Positions 1 to 4,979 of a stretch of DNA of 21,454 nt are shown here, piece by piece. The position numbers were made by a program, and so were the translations under genes. Below the pieces are notes generated by a model that was given only the letters and a program-made list of their open reading frames with translations, had not been told where the DNA came from and made no database searches. Source of the stretch: a virus; the IMG/VR virus record IMGVR_UViG_3300025112_000227, positions 1-21,454 of that record, one strand, 5' to 3'. The first letter of the stretch is position 1; the number at the start of each line of letters is the position of its first letter.

Positions 1-210
1 AAAGCAGAAGTAGTGTTGAAAAATCTTCGTAAAGAAGTTCAGAAAATACGAGATAAAAATAGAAAACTAAAGAACCATCCCTATGCGGAGAATACAATGG
101 TGATGGTAGGTCTATTAAGGTCTATTGAGATAGTACAGGAGCTAAGAAATCAAGAGATGGAAAAATTAATAGATTGGAATAATGAACATAAAGGGTTAGT
201 TTCTAACTAA
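1..210 (+). CDS. Helical protein of unknown function, 5' end cut by window edge
   Basis: The frame is open from base 1 (K-A-E-V-V-L-K-N...), so the GTG at position 13 need not be the real start and the gene probably begins outside the window. The visible part is about 69 residues, rich in Lys, Glu, Arg and Asn, and reads as one or two long helices, probably a coiled coil (L-K-N-L-R-K-E-V-Q-K-I-R), followed by a second helix around R-S-I-E-I-V-Q-E-L. I recognise no family or catalytic motif. It sits first in the + strand block and is followed by an 80-base gap with a hairpin, so it may end one translation unit before the histone-fold-like gene. Confidence 0.6.
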   Translation, partial: KAEVVLKNLRKEVQKIRDKNRKLKNHPYAENTMVMVGLLRSIEIVQELRNQEMEKLIDWNNEHKGLVSN

Positions 211-247
211 ATATTGTAGAAAACATAGACCATCTTGTACATTGGTC

Positions 248-286
248 AAGTGTTGGGTAGGTTTTTTGGTTTCCTACCCCGCACTT
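248..286 (+). other. Two-part RNA hairpin in the gap before the histone-fold-like gene
   Basis: AAGTG (248-252) can pair with CACTT (282-286), and GGGTAGG (255-261) with CCTACCC (273-279). A 2x2 internal loop separates the stems and an 11-base T-rich loop (262-272) caps them. No T-run follows the 3' arm, so it is not a standard intrinsic terminator. It could be an RNA-processing site, a 5' stabilising hairpin for the downstream message, or a weak terminator. The structure is visible in the bases; the role is inferred. Confidence 0.5.
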
Positions 287-311
287 TAAATTGAAATTAA
301 TTGGAGAGACG

Positions 312-548
312 ATGTTAAATAAAAGTAAAGTACAGGAAGAATTTCATAACTATGGAATTCAAATTAGCAGAACAACAGTAAAATCGATAAACGATTTCAT
401 TTATAAACTAGTTGAGTTCACTATTCAAAAAGCTATAGATAATAATGTTAAGCGGATTACAAGAGATAATTTAAATAATTTAATCGCATTAAAAGATATA
501 GATCAGATAGTGGATTTCAACACAACCAGTGCGGAAGACAATGATTGA
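312..548 (+). CDS. Small histone-fold-like protein
   Basis: 78 residues from ATG 312, chosen because GGAG (303-306) sits five bases upstream; a TTG at 291 has no such site. The pattern resembles one histone fold: a short helix (about residues 4-15), a loop around I-S-R-T-T (18-22), a long central helix (22-45), a basic loop V-K-R-I-T-R (46-51) and a short helix D-N-L-N-N-L-I (52-58). The V-K-R-I-T-R-D-N-L segment resembles the loop-2/helix-3 region of archaeal histones and of NF-YB-like or H2A-like folds. An acidic tail follows. Known histone folds dimerise and bind DNA; binding here is inferred. The gene overlaps the nuclease by 8 bases, so the two are probably translated together. An unrelated helical DNA-binding protein cannot be excluded. 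Confidence 0.55.
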   Translation: MLNKSKVQEEFHNYGIQISRTTVKSINDFIYKLVEFTIQKAIDNNVKRITRDNLNNLIALKDIDQIVDFNTTSAEDND

Positions 549-1281
549 TGTAGCAGACTTATACGATAATTATATACTAGACTTACGCGATAAGCATTTC
601 GGTAAAAGATATGAAGGTAAGGAAAGTTGGTATCATGCATCTGGCGCGGGATTGTGCATGAGGAAACACTACTTTCAAAGTGTGGAGAAGTTAGAACCTA
701 CTGAAAAAGATAGCGGTACTATGCGTTTATTTCGTCTTGGTGACCTCGTACATGAGGACATACAATACGCCTGTCAAGAATACGCCCGCAAAAATGGTAC
801 CGCTATTTATGTTGAAAAGGAAATAGAGATTCCCAGATTAAATGTTCGTAGTTGGATTGACCTTATGATGATCGATGATAATAGATTGTATGATATAAAA
901 ACATGCAATGACTGGTCATGGAAGAGTATGTTTGGTAAGTATGGTAGCGGTAAACCAAAGGAGAATTACTGTTATCAAATGGGAACATATGGATTGTATT
1001 TCAGAGAAATGGGTCAAGATGTAGATAGTATGGCATTACTATTTTATAATAAAAATAATTCTCGAATGAAAGAGGTGGAAGTACCTTTAGAATATATAGA
1101 AAGCGCTGAACAGTATTGGAATATGTTAGCTGACTATATAGAAGAGGGAGCACCGCCTGTTGATTTCGGAACCTCACCAGTAGAGGAATGGGAGTGCAAT
1201 ATAAAGTATTGTTCATTCTTTGAACCTTGCGGTGGTGGAATAAGTGGTAGAGAGAAAAATAAAAAAGGAACTAAACTATGA
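541..1281 (+). CDS. Cas4/RecB-like PD-(D/E)XK nuclease with four-cysteine (Fe-S) signature
   Basis: 246 residues from ATG 541, preceded by GGAAG. It carries the ordered RecB/Cas4 motifs: a Cys in G-L-C-M-R-K (C39), G-D-L-V-H (H71), Asp in S-W-I-D (D107), D-I-K (D118 and K120) and Q-M-G-T-Y (Q146 to Y150). Three Cys near the C-terminus (C219, C224, C230) join C39 in the arrangement that holds a 4Fe-4S cluster in Cas4 and AddB proteins. These families cut DNA with metal ions, often as exonucleases that make single-stranded ends. In a phage with SSB-like and resolvase-like genes nearby, a role in recombination, replication or host DNA breakdown is likely. No cas1 or cas2 is present, so there is no CRISPR link. 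The fold is well supported; the exact role is inferred. Confidence 0.82.
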   Translation: MIDVADLYDNYILDLRDKHFGKRYEGKESWYHASGAGLCMRKHYFQSVEKLEPTEKDSGTMRLFRLGDLVHEDIQYACQEYARKNGTAIYVEKEIEIPRLNVRSWIDLMMIDDNRLYDIKTCNDWSWKSMFGKYGSGKPKENYCYQMGTYGLYFREMGQDVDSMALLFYNKNNSRMKEVEVPLEYIESAEQYWNMLADYIEEGAPPVDFGTSPVEEWECNIKYCSFFEPCGGGISGREKNKKGTKL

Positions 1282-1709
1282 GTCAAAATAGTGAACCCGA
1301 TTGGGATAGCATAAATCGCGGAAAGGTTAGACACTTTTTTGCGCTAGAATTATATAAATATAAACTCGACACAGAAGGATATAGCATGTCTTTAAAACCT
1401 TCAGAAAAAGGAATAATAGACATGTTTGTTAGCTATGTAATGGATGGTGATGATGAAAAAGATGAGAGCATATCAGAGCGATTAATGTCTGAGAAGGAAT
1501 GTGGAGCTATAATAATTGGTGATTCTGGTAAAAAGATAACCGCTGAAGAGCATACGCGTGCCGTAATACATTTAGAAGCTCGCGGTTTAAAAGATTCAGA
1601 CTTAAACAAGGTCTTGGATGCATTGGATGATGGTAGAATAAAACAAGATAATCTTACTGCATCTGTAGATAAAATACGTGAAATAAAAAGTAACTATAAC
1701 AAGGAGTAA
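1278..1709 (+). CDS. Conserved-looking phage protein of unknown function
   Basis: 143 residues, ATGA overlap with the nuclease gene. The N-terminus (D-W-D-S-I-N-R-G-K-V-R-H-F-F-A-L-E) resembles the opening of small phage proteins I have seen near replication genes, but I cannot name the family. The middle is acidic (D-G-D-D-E-K-D-E) and the C-terminal half reads as short helices (A-E-E-H-T-R-A-V-I-H-L-E-A-R-G-L; L-N-K-V-L-D-A-L-D-D-G-R). There is no membrane segment and no nuclease, ATPase or zinc motif. Coupling to the nuclease suggests a shared role in DNA handling, which is inference only. Confidence 0.7.
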   Translation: MSQNSEPDWDSINRGKVRHFFALELYKYKLDTEGYSMSLKPSEKGIIDMFVSYVMDGDDEKDESISERLMSEKECGAIIIGDSGKKITAEEHTRAVIHLEARGLKDSDLNKVLDALDDGRIKQDNLTASVDKIREIKSNYNKE

Positions 1710-1711
1710 CA

Positions 1712-2215
1712 ATGGGAATAGCATTAGAACATGATAAAAAAATAGACGCGTTAACCTATAGGGTTGACGAGCTAGAAGAAAAGGTTCGTATACTTGCAAT
1801 TGCTGTCATTACAAATGAAGTTGGTAATATACCAGTAGTAGAAGAAGTAGAAGAGCCAGTTGAAGATGAACATGAAGTAGAAGAGATTGAAGAAGAAGAA
1901 GAGGTAGTGGATGAGGTCGAAGAATTGATAGCATTAGGGATTGATCCAGATGTGTTTCCGGAATTTGAGAAAGCAACAGAAGAAGAAGAAGAAGAAGAAC
2001 CTAATCCTGTAAAAAAGAAACCTGCACCTAAGAAAAAGGTAGTAAAGAAGGCTAAGAAAAAAGAAGAGCCTAGACAGACAAAGGTAACTATACCTAAAGC
2101 GCCACCTAAAGCGAAACCTGTAAAGAAACCCGAAGTAAAGCGAATAGAAAAAGAAGAAAAGAAAGATAAAGTAGATAGCTTACTAGACAGTTTTTTTAGC
2201 AGGGGTCGTAAGTAG
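1712..2215 (+). CDS. Polyampholyte protein: coiled coil, Glu-rich stretch, Lys/Pro-rich tail
   Basis: 167 residues, with AAGGAG a few bases upstream of the ATG. A predicted coiled coil (about 5-35) is followed by a Glu/Val-rich acidic stretch (43-97, including seven Glu at 90-96). A Lys/Pro/Ala-rich basic stretch (about 100-155) contains K-K-K-P-A-P-K-K-K and resembles the tail of linker histones, and a short helix (154-162) ends in S-R-G-R-K. No enzymatic motif is visible. Acidic stretches next to basic tails are known in histone chaperones and in proteins that condense or scaffold nucleic acid. The histone-fold-like gene three genes upstream makes a DNA-compaction role worth considering, but low-complexity composition alone cannot prove it. 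Alternatives are a scaffold or a disordered linker protein. Confidence 0.7.
   Translation: MGIALEHDKKIDALTYRVDELEEKVRILAIAVITNEVGNIPVVEEVEEPVEDEHEVEEIEEEEEVVDEVEELIALGIDPDVFPEFEKATEEEEEEEPNPVKKKPAPKKKVVKKAKKKEEPRQTKVTIPKAPPKAKPVKKPEVKRIEKEEKKDKVDSLLDSFFSRGRK
1979..1999 (+). repeat. (GAA)7 trinucleotide repeat inside the polyampholyte gene
   Basis: Seven exact GAA units in frame encode Glu 90-96. Slippage in steps of three would change the length of the acidic run without breaking the frame. Confidence 0.9.
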
Positions 2216-2430
2216 TGAACAAAGAAATAGTAGAACTGGTAGCGGAAAGGATTGAGAAGGGTAAGGAAACATACCCAGATATAATACCAAAAGAAGACGA
2301 AAGAGATTTTCTTCATGAGGCTCTCGAAGAGGCATTAGATATGTGCGTGTATCTTGCGGGAGAGATATTAAGAATGAAGGAATTAAAAAAACAGATGAAC
2401 ACAAAAGTTCTTATTGGAAAGGATTATTAA
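2215..2430 (+). CDS. Small helical protein, possibly MazG-like
   Basis: 71 residues from a GTG that overlaps the upstream stop by one base. The text E-R-I-E-K-G-K-E-T-Y-P-D followed by F-L-H-E-A-L-E-E-A-L-D-M-C-V-Y-L-A resembles short phage proteins related to all-alpha MazG-type nucleotide pyrophosphohydrolases, where an E-E-x-x-D cluster on a helix binds metal. Here A-L-E-E-A-L-D supplies that cluster. The protein is shorter than full MazG domains (about 90-100 residues), so it may be a minimal form or only a look-alike. If real, it would hydrolyse nucleoside triphosphates during the nucleotide remodelling typical of phage early genes. The reading frame is well supported, the family only moderately. 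Confidence 0.65.
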   Translation: MNKEIVELVAERIEKGKETYPDIIPKEDERDFLHEALEEALDMCVYLAGEILRMKELKKQMNTKVLIGKDY

Positions 2431-2889
2431 TTGTCTGACTCTACAGCCTACTTTGACCTTATTGGTAACTCGGGTAAAGAAAAACTACCGTCTGGAAACT
2501 ATAGAGCAATAATAATAGATATGACTACCGTTACCGATATAAAATGTGGATCATTTATAGCTGATGTATTTAAACCTGTTTATAAGGTAACGTCTGGAGA
2601 TTATAAGGATACAGAAGTAACCGACAATGGAATCTTTAGGTATAAACAGGTTAACGGTTATGACTATAAACCAAATAAGAATTGGGGGATTGCTAAGTTT
2701 ATGCAGTTAATGAATATGACCAAAGAAAAAGATGGTCGTATTGATCTACCCTACCTTAGAAGAAATGATCTTGCTGATAAAAAGGTAAAGATTATGGTGT
2801 GGGGTAAAAGTTTTACAAATGAAAAAGATGACGAAGTATATTATCCAGTTGCTAGGGTTGTAGAGTTAATAAGCGAGGTACCATTTTAA
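2431..2889 (+). CDS. Probable single-stranded DNA-binding protein (OB-fold type)
   Basis: 152 residues from a TTG directly after the upstream TAA, with GGAAAGG at a suitable distance; no better in-frame start is near. The N-terminal half (L-P-S-G-N-Y-R-A-I-I-I-D, then F-K-P-V-Y-K-V-T-S-G-D-Y-K-D-T-E-V) has the alternating beta pattern of DUF669-like phage proteins, which are thought to adopt an OB fold. The C-terminus, S-E-V-P-F, matches the acidic tip ending in Pro-Phe by which bacterial SSB recruits partner enzymes. Its place between the nuclease and the resolvase-like gene fits a replication and recombination module. Substrate and partners are inferred. Confidence 0.6.
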   Translation: MSDSTAYFDLIGNSGKEKLPSGNYRAIIIDMTTVTDIKCGSFIADVFKPVYKVTSGDYKDTEVTDNGIFRYKQVNGYDYKPNKNWGIAKFMQLMNMTKEKDGRIDLPYLRRNDLADKKVKIMVWGKSFTNEKDDEVYYPVARVVELISEVPF

Positions 2890-3098
2890 TGAAAAAACAA
2901 GATTTGATAGGAAGAGCTATTATAAAGTTTAGTGAAGCAGAAATTGATTTATTATTAACTTCCTTATATAATACAGAAAAAATTAATATCCCAAGAATAA
3001 ACCCTAAATGGAAAAAACCTTTTTCTAAGTTGATAAGAGATTTAATTTTTATAAAAGAAAGCATAGAAAAAGAAAAAGAAAAAGAGACTATATCATGA
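2889..3098 (+). CDS. Small basic helical protein, unknown
   Basis: 69 residues whose ATG shares one base with the previous stop (TAATG). It begins M-K-K-Q-D-L-I-G-R-A-I-I-K-F and ends in a Lys/Glu-rich helix (E-S-I-E-K-E-K-E-K-E). No membrane segment, zinc motif or catalytic signature is visible. The tight overlaps on both sides show it is a genuine member of the + strand transcription unit. No function can be assigned. Confidence 0.65.
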   Translation: MKKQDLIGRAIIKFSEAEIDLLLTSLYNTEKINIPRINPKWKKPFSKLIRDLIFIKESIEKEKEKETIS

Positions 3099-3334
3099 AG
3101 AAACCATCTGCAACAAAACAAAGAAAGAAACCTACCATAAAACAACTTGCTGGCGATATGGAAAACATATGGAATGGATTGATGTATTTAGATAAAAATA
3201 TAAAAGCAAGTCAACGGTACTTTGAAGAGTACTTAGTAATGAAAGGTGAAGTAGAGGAGTTCATAGAACATTTTGAATCAAAAATAGAAGAAGCTAAAAA
3301 TGAAAAAGAATCCAAAGAACATAAAGAGGGGTAG
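3095..3334 (+). CDS. Small coiled-coil protein, unknown
   Basis: 79 residues starting in an ATGA overlap with the upstream stop. A basic N-terminus (K-K-P-S-A-T-K-Q-R-K-K-P) leads into a long helix with heptad-like hydrophobics from about residue 18 to the end, finishing with a strongly charged Glu/Lys tail. Its last 35 bases overlap the start of the resolvase-like gene in another frame, so the two are probably translationally coupled. An oligomeric accessory or DNA-binding protein would fit, but I do not recognise the family. Confidence 0.65.
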   Translation: MKKPSATKQRKKPTIKQLAGDMENIWNGLMYLDKNIKASQRYFEEYLVMKGEVEEFIEHFESKIEEAKNEKESKEHKEG

Positions 3335-3626
3335 GCGAAATCGTCAACGCGGTGCTGAATTGCAACGTCAAGTTGTACGATCCGCAAAAGATTATAAACT
3401 TAGTGCCTATAACCGAGATCGCGGTGGCGCCCAACATGAAAAGGGCGACGTAGAGATTGAAGGAAAATATTATGGGTGTAAGCGCCGTAAGAATATTGCT
3501 ATCTGGGTAAAACCAGAAAAGCAAGAAAGCGGTGTAGTAATAAGAGGCGACAGGGATGAACCATTTATGGTTGTACCGCTCGAACAATATTTATTGTTAC
3601 TGTCATTAGTAAAGAAAACATTATGA
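3300..3626 (+). CDS. Holliday-junction-resolvase-like protein with altered active site
   Basis: 108 residues, overlapping the previous gene by 35 bases. The layout matches small archaeal/phage Hjc-type resolvases: a basic N-terminus with Glu in R-G-A-E-L-Q-R (E20), R-D-R-G-G-A-Q, Asp in K-G-D-V-E-I (D50), the core K-Y-Y-G-C-K-R-R-K (58-64 region) and a C-terminal P-F-M-V-V-P-L-E-Q-Y. In the PD-(D/E)XK fold the core normally reads E-C-K or E-V-K. Here the Glu position is Gly (G59-C60-K61, codon GGG, one base from GAG). Family members cut four-way DNA junctions. The change could reduce catalysis, be compensated by another acid, or be a normal subfamily variant. Family assignment is fairly firm, activity uncertain. 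Confidence 0.7.
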   Translation: MKKNPKNIKRGRRNRQRGAELQRQVVRSAKDYKLSAYNRDRGGAQHEKGDVEIEGKYYGCKRRKNIAIWVKPEKQESGVVIRGDRDEPFMVVPLEQYLLLLSLVKKTL

Positions 3627-3689
3627 TGATTCCTATAAGTTATTTACCCGCTTGGTTGGTTCTAAAGGGTTGATAAGTGAATCATCATA
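3622..3689 (+). other. Long RNA hairpin spanning the resolvase stop codon
   Basis: A perfect 11-base inverted repeat (TATGATGATTC at 3622-3632, GAATCATCATA at 3679-3689) closes an inner stem with ACCC (3646-3649) against GGGT (3667-3670) and TTAT (3640-3643) against ATAA (3673-3676). A five-base bulge (3633-3637) separates the two stems and a 17-base loop (3650-3666) caps them. The TGA of the preceding gene lies inside the 5' arm. No T-run follows, so this is not a simple terminator. An RNase III-type processing site, an mRNA stabiliser, a regulatory RNA or a DNA-level element such as an origin are all possible. Confidence 0.65.
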
Positions 3690-3718
3690 TAATTGAATAA
3701 AAGAAAAGGAGTAAGTAA

Positions 3719-3955
3719 ATGGCTTACGAACACGAAGAAGGAACAGCTAGCATGTTCCAGAACGATTACAAAGAAGATGGTGATAATAAACCAGACTATA
3801 CTGGAAAAGGTAAAGTTGGCGGAGACTTAAAGGATTTCGCTTTGTGGAAACGTGAAACAAAAAAAGGCAAAGCTATGCTTTTTGTTAAATGGACTGATCC
3901 ACAGGATAAATTCCAGCCAAATAAACCTAAACAGTCTGGATCAGACCCATTTTAA
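3719..3955 (+). CDS. Small phage protein with SSB-like C-terminal tip
   Basis: 78 residues with a good AAAGGAG site 7 bases before the ATG. It is hydrophilic: an acidic N-terminal half (M-F-Q-N-D-Y-K-E-D-G-D-N-K-P-D-Y-T-G-K) is followed by a small beta-type core (F-A-L-W-K-R-E-T-K-K-G-K-A-M-L-F-V-K-W). It belongs by eye to a set of short phage proteins with an N-D-Y-K-x-x-x-N-x-P-D-Y-x-G pattern, function unknown to me. It ends in G-S-D-P-F, similar to the acidic Pro-Phe tip of SSB proteins, so it may join the same DNA-repair or replication contacts. It stands alone between the long hairpin (3622-3689) and the terminator at 4026-4076. Confidence 0.7.
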   Translation: MAYEHEEGTASMFQNDYKEDGDNKPDYTGKGKVGGDLKDFALWKRETKKGKAMLFVKWTDPQDKFQPNKPKQSGSDPF

Positions 3956-4009
3956 GCCTAACCTTAAATAGGACACCTAATTGCCTTAATAACGAGCGAT
4001 AGTTGTTTA

Positions 4010-4048
4010 ATGGACAGTTATACCAAAAAACCCCTTTTAGAGCTTTGA
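4010..4048 (+). CDS. Possible 12-codon leader peptide overlapping a terminator
   Basis: ATG 4010 opens M-D-S-Y-T-K-K-P-L-L-E-L and stops at TGA 4046-4048, in the loop of the hairpin at 4026-4071. A ribosome on this frame would cover the 5' arm of the hairpin, the layout of an attenuator. The upstream sequence gives only a weak ribosome site, so chance is quite possible. Confidence 0.2.
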   Translation: MDSYTKKPLLEL

Positions 4049-4076
4049 ACAAGATTCTAGAGGGGGTTTTTATTTT
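4026..4076 (+). terminator. Strong intrinsic terminator within the early block
   Basis: AAAAACCCC (4026-4034) pairs with GGGGTTTTT (4063-4071). The stem can continue inward through TTTTAGAG (4035-4042) against TTCTAGAG (4055-4062) using three G-U pairs, giving about 17 base pairs and a loop around 4043-4054. A T-rich run follows (4067-4076). The A-run on the 5' side would give a U-run on the other strand, so it may act both ways. Genes continue on the same strand 23 bases later, so it probably reduces rather than ends transcription, or an unseen promoter restarts it. Confidence 0.7.
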
Positions 4077-4098
4077 ACATTGTCCAAAAATTGATGCA

Positions 4099-4302
4099 AT
4101 GTGTGCTTTCTGTGGAAAATCTAAATGGAACCCTAGATTACAGGAAAAAGATGATGAAGATAAATTATTTTGCGGGTTGGCTACTGGTTATGATACCAGA
4201 GTTGAACCACTTCCAAAGTGTTGGGAGCAAATGACAAAGCATGAAAAAAGTAAATATGCTAAAATGAAAAAAACAGAATATGAAACGATGGTACTAAGGT
4301 AG
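4099..4302 (+). CDS. Small Cys-rich protein, probable zinc binder
   Basis: 67 residues from ATG 4099. The frame is open back to a TTG at 4003, but that extension would be translated through the terminator hairpin, so I prefer the internal ATG although it has no clear ribosome site. Cysteines occur as C-A-F-C (residues 2 and 5), F-C-G and K-C-W, with one more just upstream of the ATG (H-C-P-K), a pattern suited to a zinc ribbon. The C-terminal third is a Lys-rich helix (M-T-K-H-E-K-S-K-Y-A-K-M-K-K). Zinc-ribbon proteins of this size in phages often act in transcription or DNA binding, but nothing here fixes the role. Confidence 0.6.
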   Translation: MCAFCGKSKWNPRLQEKDDEDKLFCGLATGYDTRVEPLPKCWEQMTKHEKSKYAKMKKTEYETMVLR

Positions 4303-4421
4303 TGGAATTTATTATAGATATAATAGATGCGGTACTATACTGGTTGGAAGGGCATTCGGTTTTACTTACTATTGCAATACCAGAGAATAAGAACCCATTA
4401 CTAAAATTATTTAATGATTGA
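4302..4421 (+). CDS. 39-residue hydrophobic peptide gene nested between neighbours
   Basis: A GTG at 4302 overlaps the previous stop by one base (TAGTG) and the frame runs to TGA 4419-4421, inside the first codons of the next gene (ATG 4414). The product starts M-E-F-I-I-D-I-I-D-A-V-L-Y-W-L-E-G-H and ends N-P-L-L-K-L-F-N-D. The first 15 residues could form an amphipathic helix. The exact end-to-end fit with both neighbours, filling an otherwise empty 110-base gap, is the main support for a real gene. No family recognised. Confidence 0.5.
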   Translation: MEFIIDIIDAVLYWLEGHSVLLTIAIPENKNPLLKLFND

Positions 4422-4887
4422 GGTATATATAACTGATGATCAAATATATCAAGCGGAACAACGCGCTATAGAGATGGGTGCCATTAAAAATAGTATTACA
4501 AAAGGTGCTGGTAACTTAGCTGGCTTTGTTGGAGAATTAATTGTACTAGATACAGTCGGCGGTACTATGTGCGATACATATGATTATGATATTATATATA
4601 AAGATAATGTGAAAGCCGATGTCAAAACAAAAAGAACTAAAGTAAAACCTAAACCATTCTATGAATGTTCCATTGCTAATTATAATACACACCAGCTCTG
4701 TGATGAATATGTATTTGTCCGCGTATTAAATGATATGTCTAAAGGATGGATACTGGGATGGATGGATAAAGATGAATATTTAAACAGAGCTACCTTTATG
4801 GTCAAAGGTGAAATAGACCCACGTAATAATTACAAAGTACGTGCCGATTGCTATAATCTACCAATTTCTGAACTCCGCAGTTTCTGA
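4414..4887 (+). CDS. PD-(D/E)XK nuclease-like protein
   Basis: 157 residues, overlapping the 39-residue gene by 8 bases. The order of motifs fits the restriction-endonuclease fold: Glu in G-F-V-G-E-L-I (E41), Asp in D-Y-D-I-I (D59), then D-V-K-T-K (D69, K71), followed by a basic stretch (K-R-T-K-V-K-P-K-P). The C-terminal half (D-E-Y-V-F-V-R-V-L-N-D, W-I-L-G-W-M-D-K-D-E-Y) supplies the central strands and a helix. Enzymes of this fold cut DNA in restriction, repair or host degradation; the target cannot be read from sequence. It differs from both the Cas4-like and the resolvase-like gene, so the early block encodes three candidate nucleases. A non-catalytic relative is possible. Confidence 0.65.
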   Translation: MIEVYITDDQIYQAEQRAIEMGAIKNSITKGAGNLAGFVGELIVLDTVGGTMCDTYDYDIIYKDNVKADVKTKRTKVKPKPFYECSIANYNTHQLCDEYVFVRVLNDMSKGWILGWMDKDEYLNRATFMVKGEIDPRNNYKVRADCYNLPISELRSF

Positions 4888-4979
4888 CGACAAAAAACTT
4901 TTTTGGAACTTTTTTTTGTTCTACTAGTATAAGTAGTATGAATCAAAATCTTAAACCGAAAAATGAAAGGAGGTTAAAA
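4888..4979 (+). promoter_or_regulatory. T-rich leader with strong ribosome site and weak promoter-like motif
   Basis: This 92-base gap holds T-runs (4899-4904, 4910-4917), a poor promoter-like pair (TTGGAA 4903-4908, TATAAG 4928-4933, spacing 19) and a small inverted repeat TACTA (4922-4926)/TAGTA (4934-4938). It ends in a near-perfect ribosome site, AAAGGAGG (about 4967-4974), just before ATG 4980. The ribosome site is clear; the promoter is weak and unproven. Confidence 0.3.

Noticed and set aside
291-311. TTG start at 291 for the histone-fold-like gene
   Set aside because: ATG 312 has GGAG at the right distance.
541-1281. CRISPR-associated cas4
   Set aside because: No cas1, cas2 or array is present; four-cysteine RecB-like nucleases are common in phages.
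1756-2316. Long - strand frame rich in Ser and Thr
   Set aside because: It is the complement of the GAA/AAG-rich polyampholyte gene; its low-complexity Ser runs are what that complement produces.
4003-4098. Extension of the Cys-rich gene to a TTG at 4003
   Set aside because: It would be translated through a strong terminator hairpin. The extra Cys in H-C-P-K keeps a small doubt.
4094-4231. Alternative ATG at 4094 in another frame
   Set aside because: The product lacks the regular Cys pattern and coupling seen in the frame starting at 4099.
4903-4933. Sigma-70-like promoter TTGGAA/TATAAG
   Set aside because: Spacing of 19 and poor matches in a T-rich stretch; kept only as a weak note in the leader entry.
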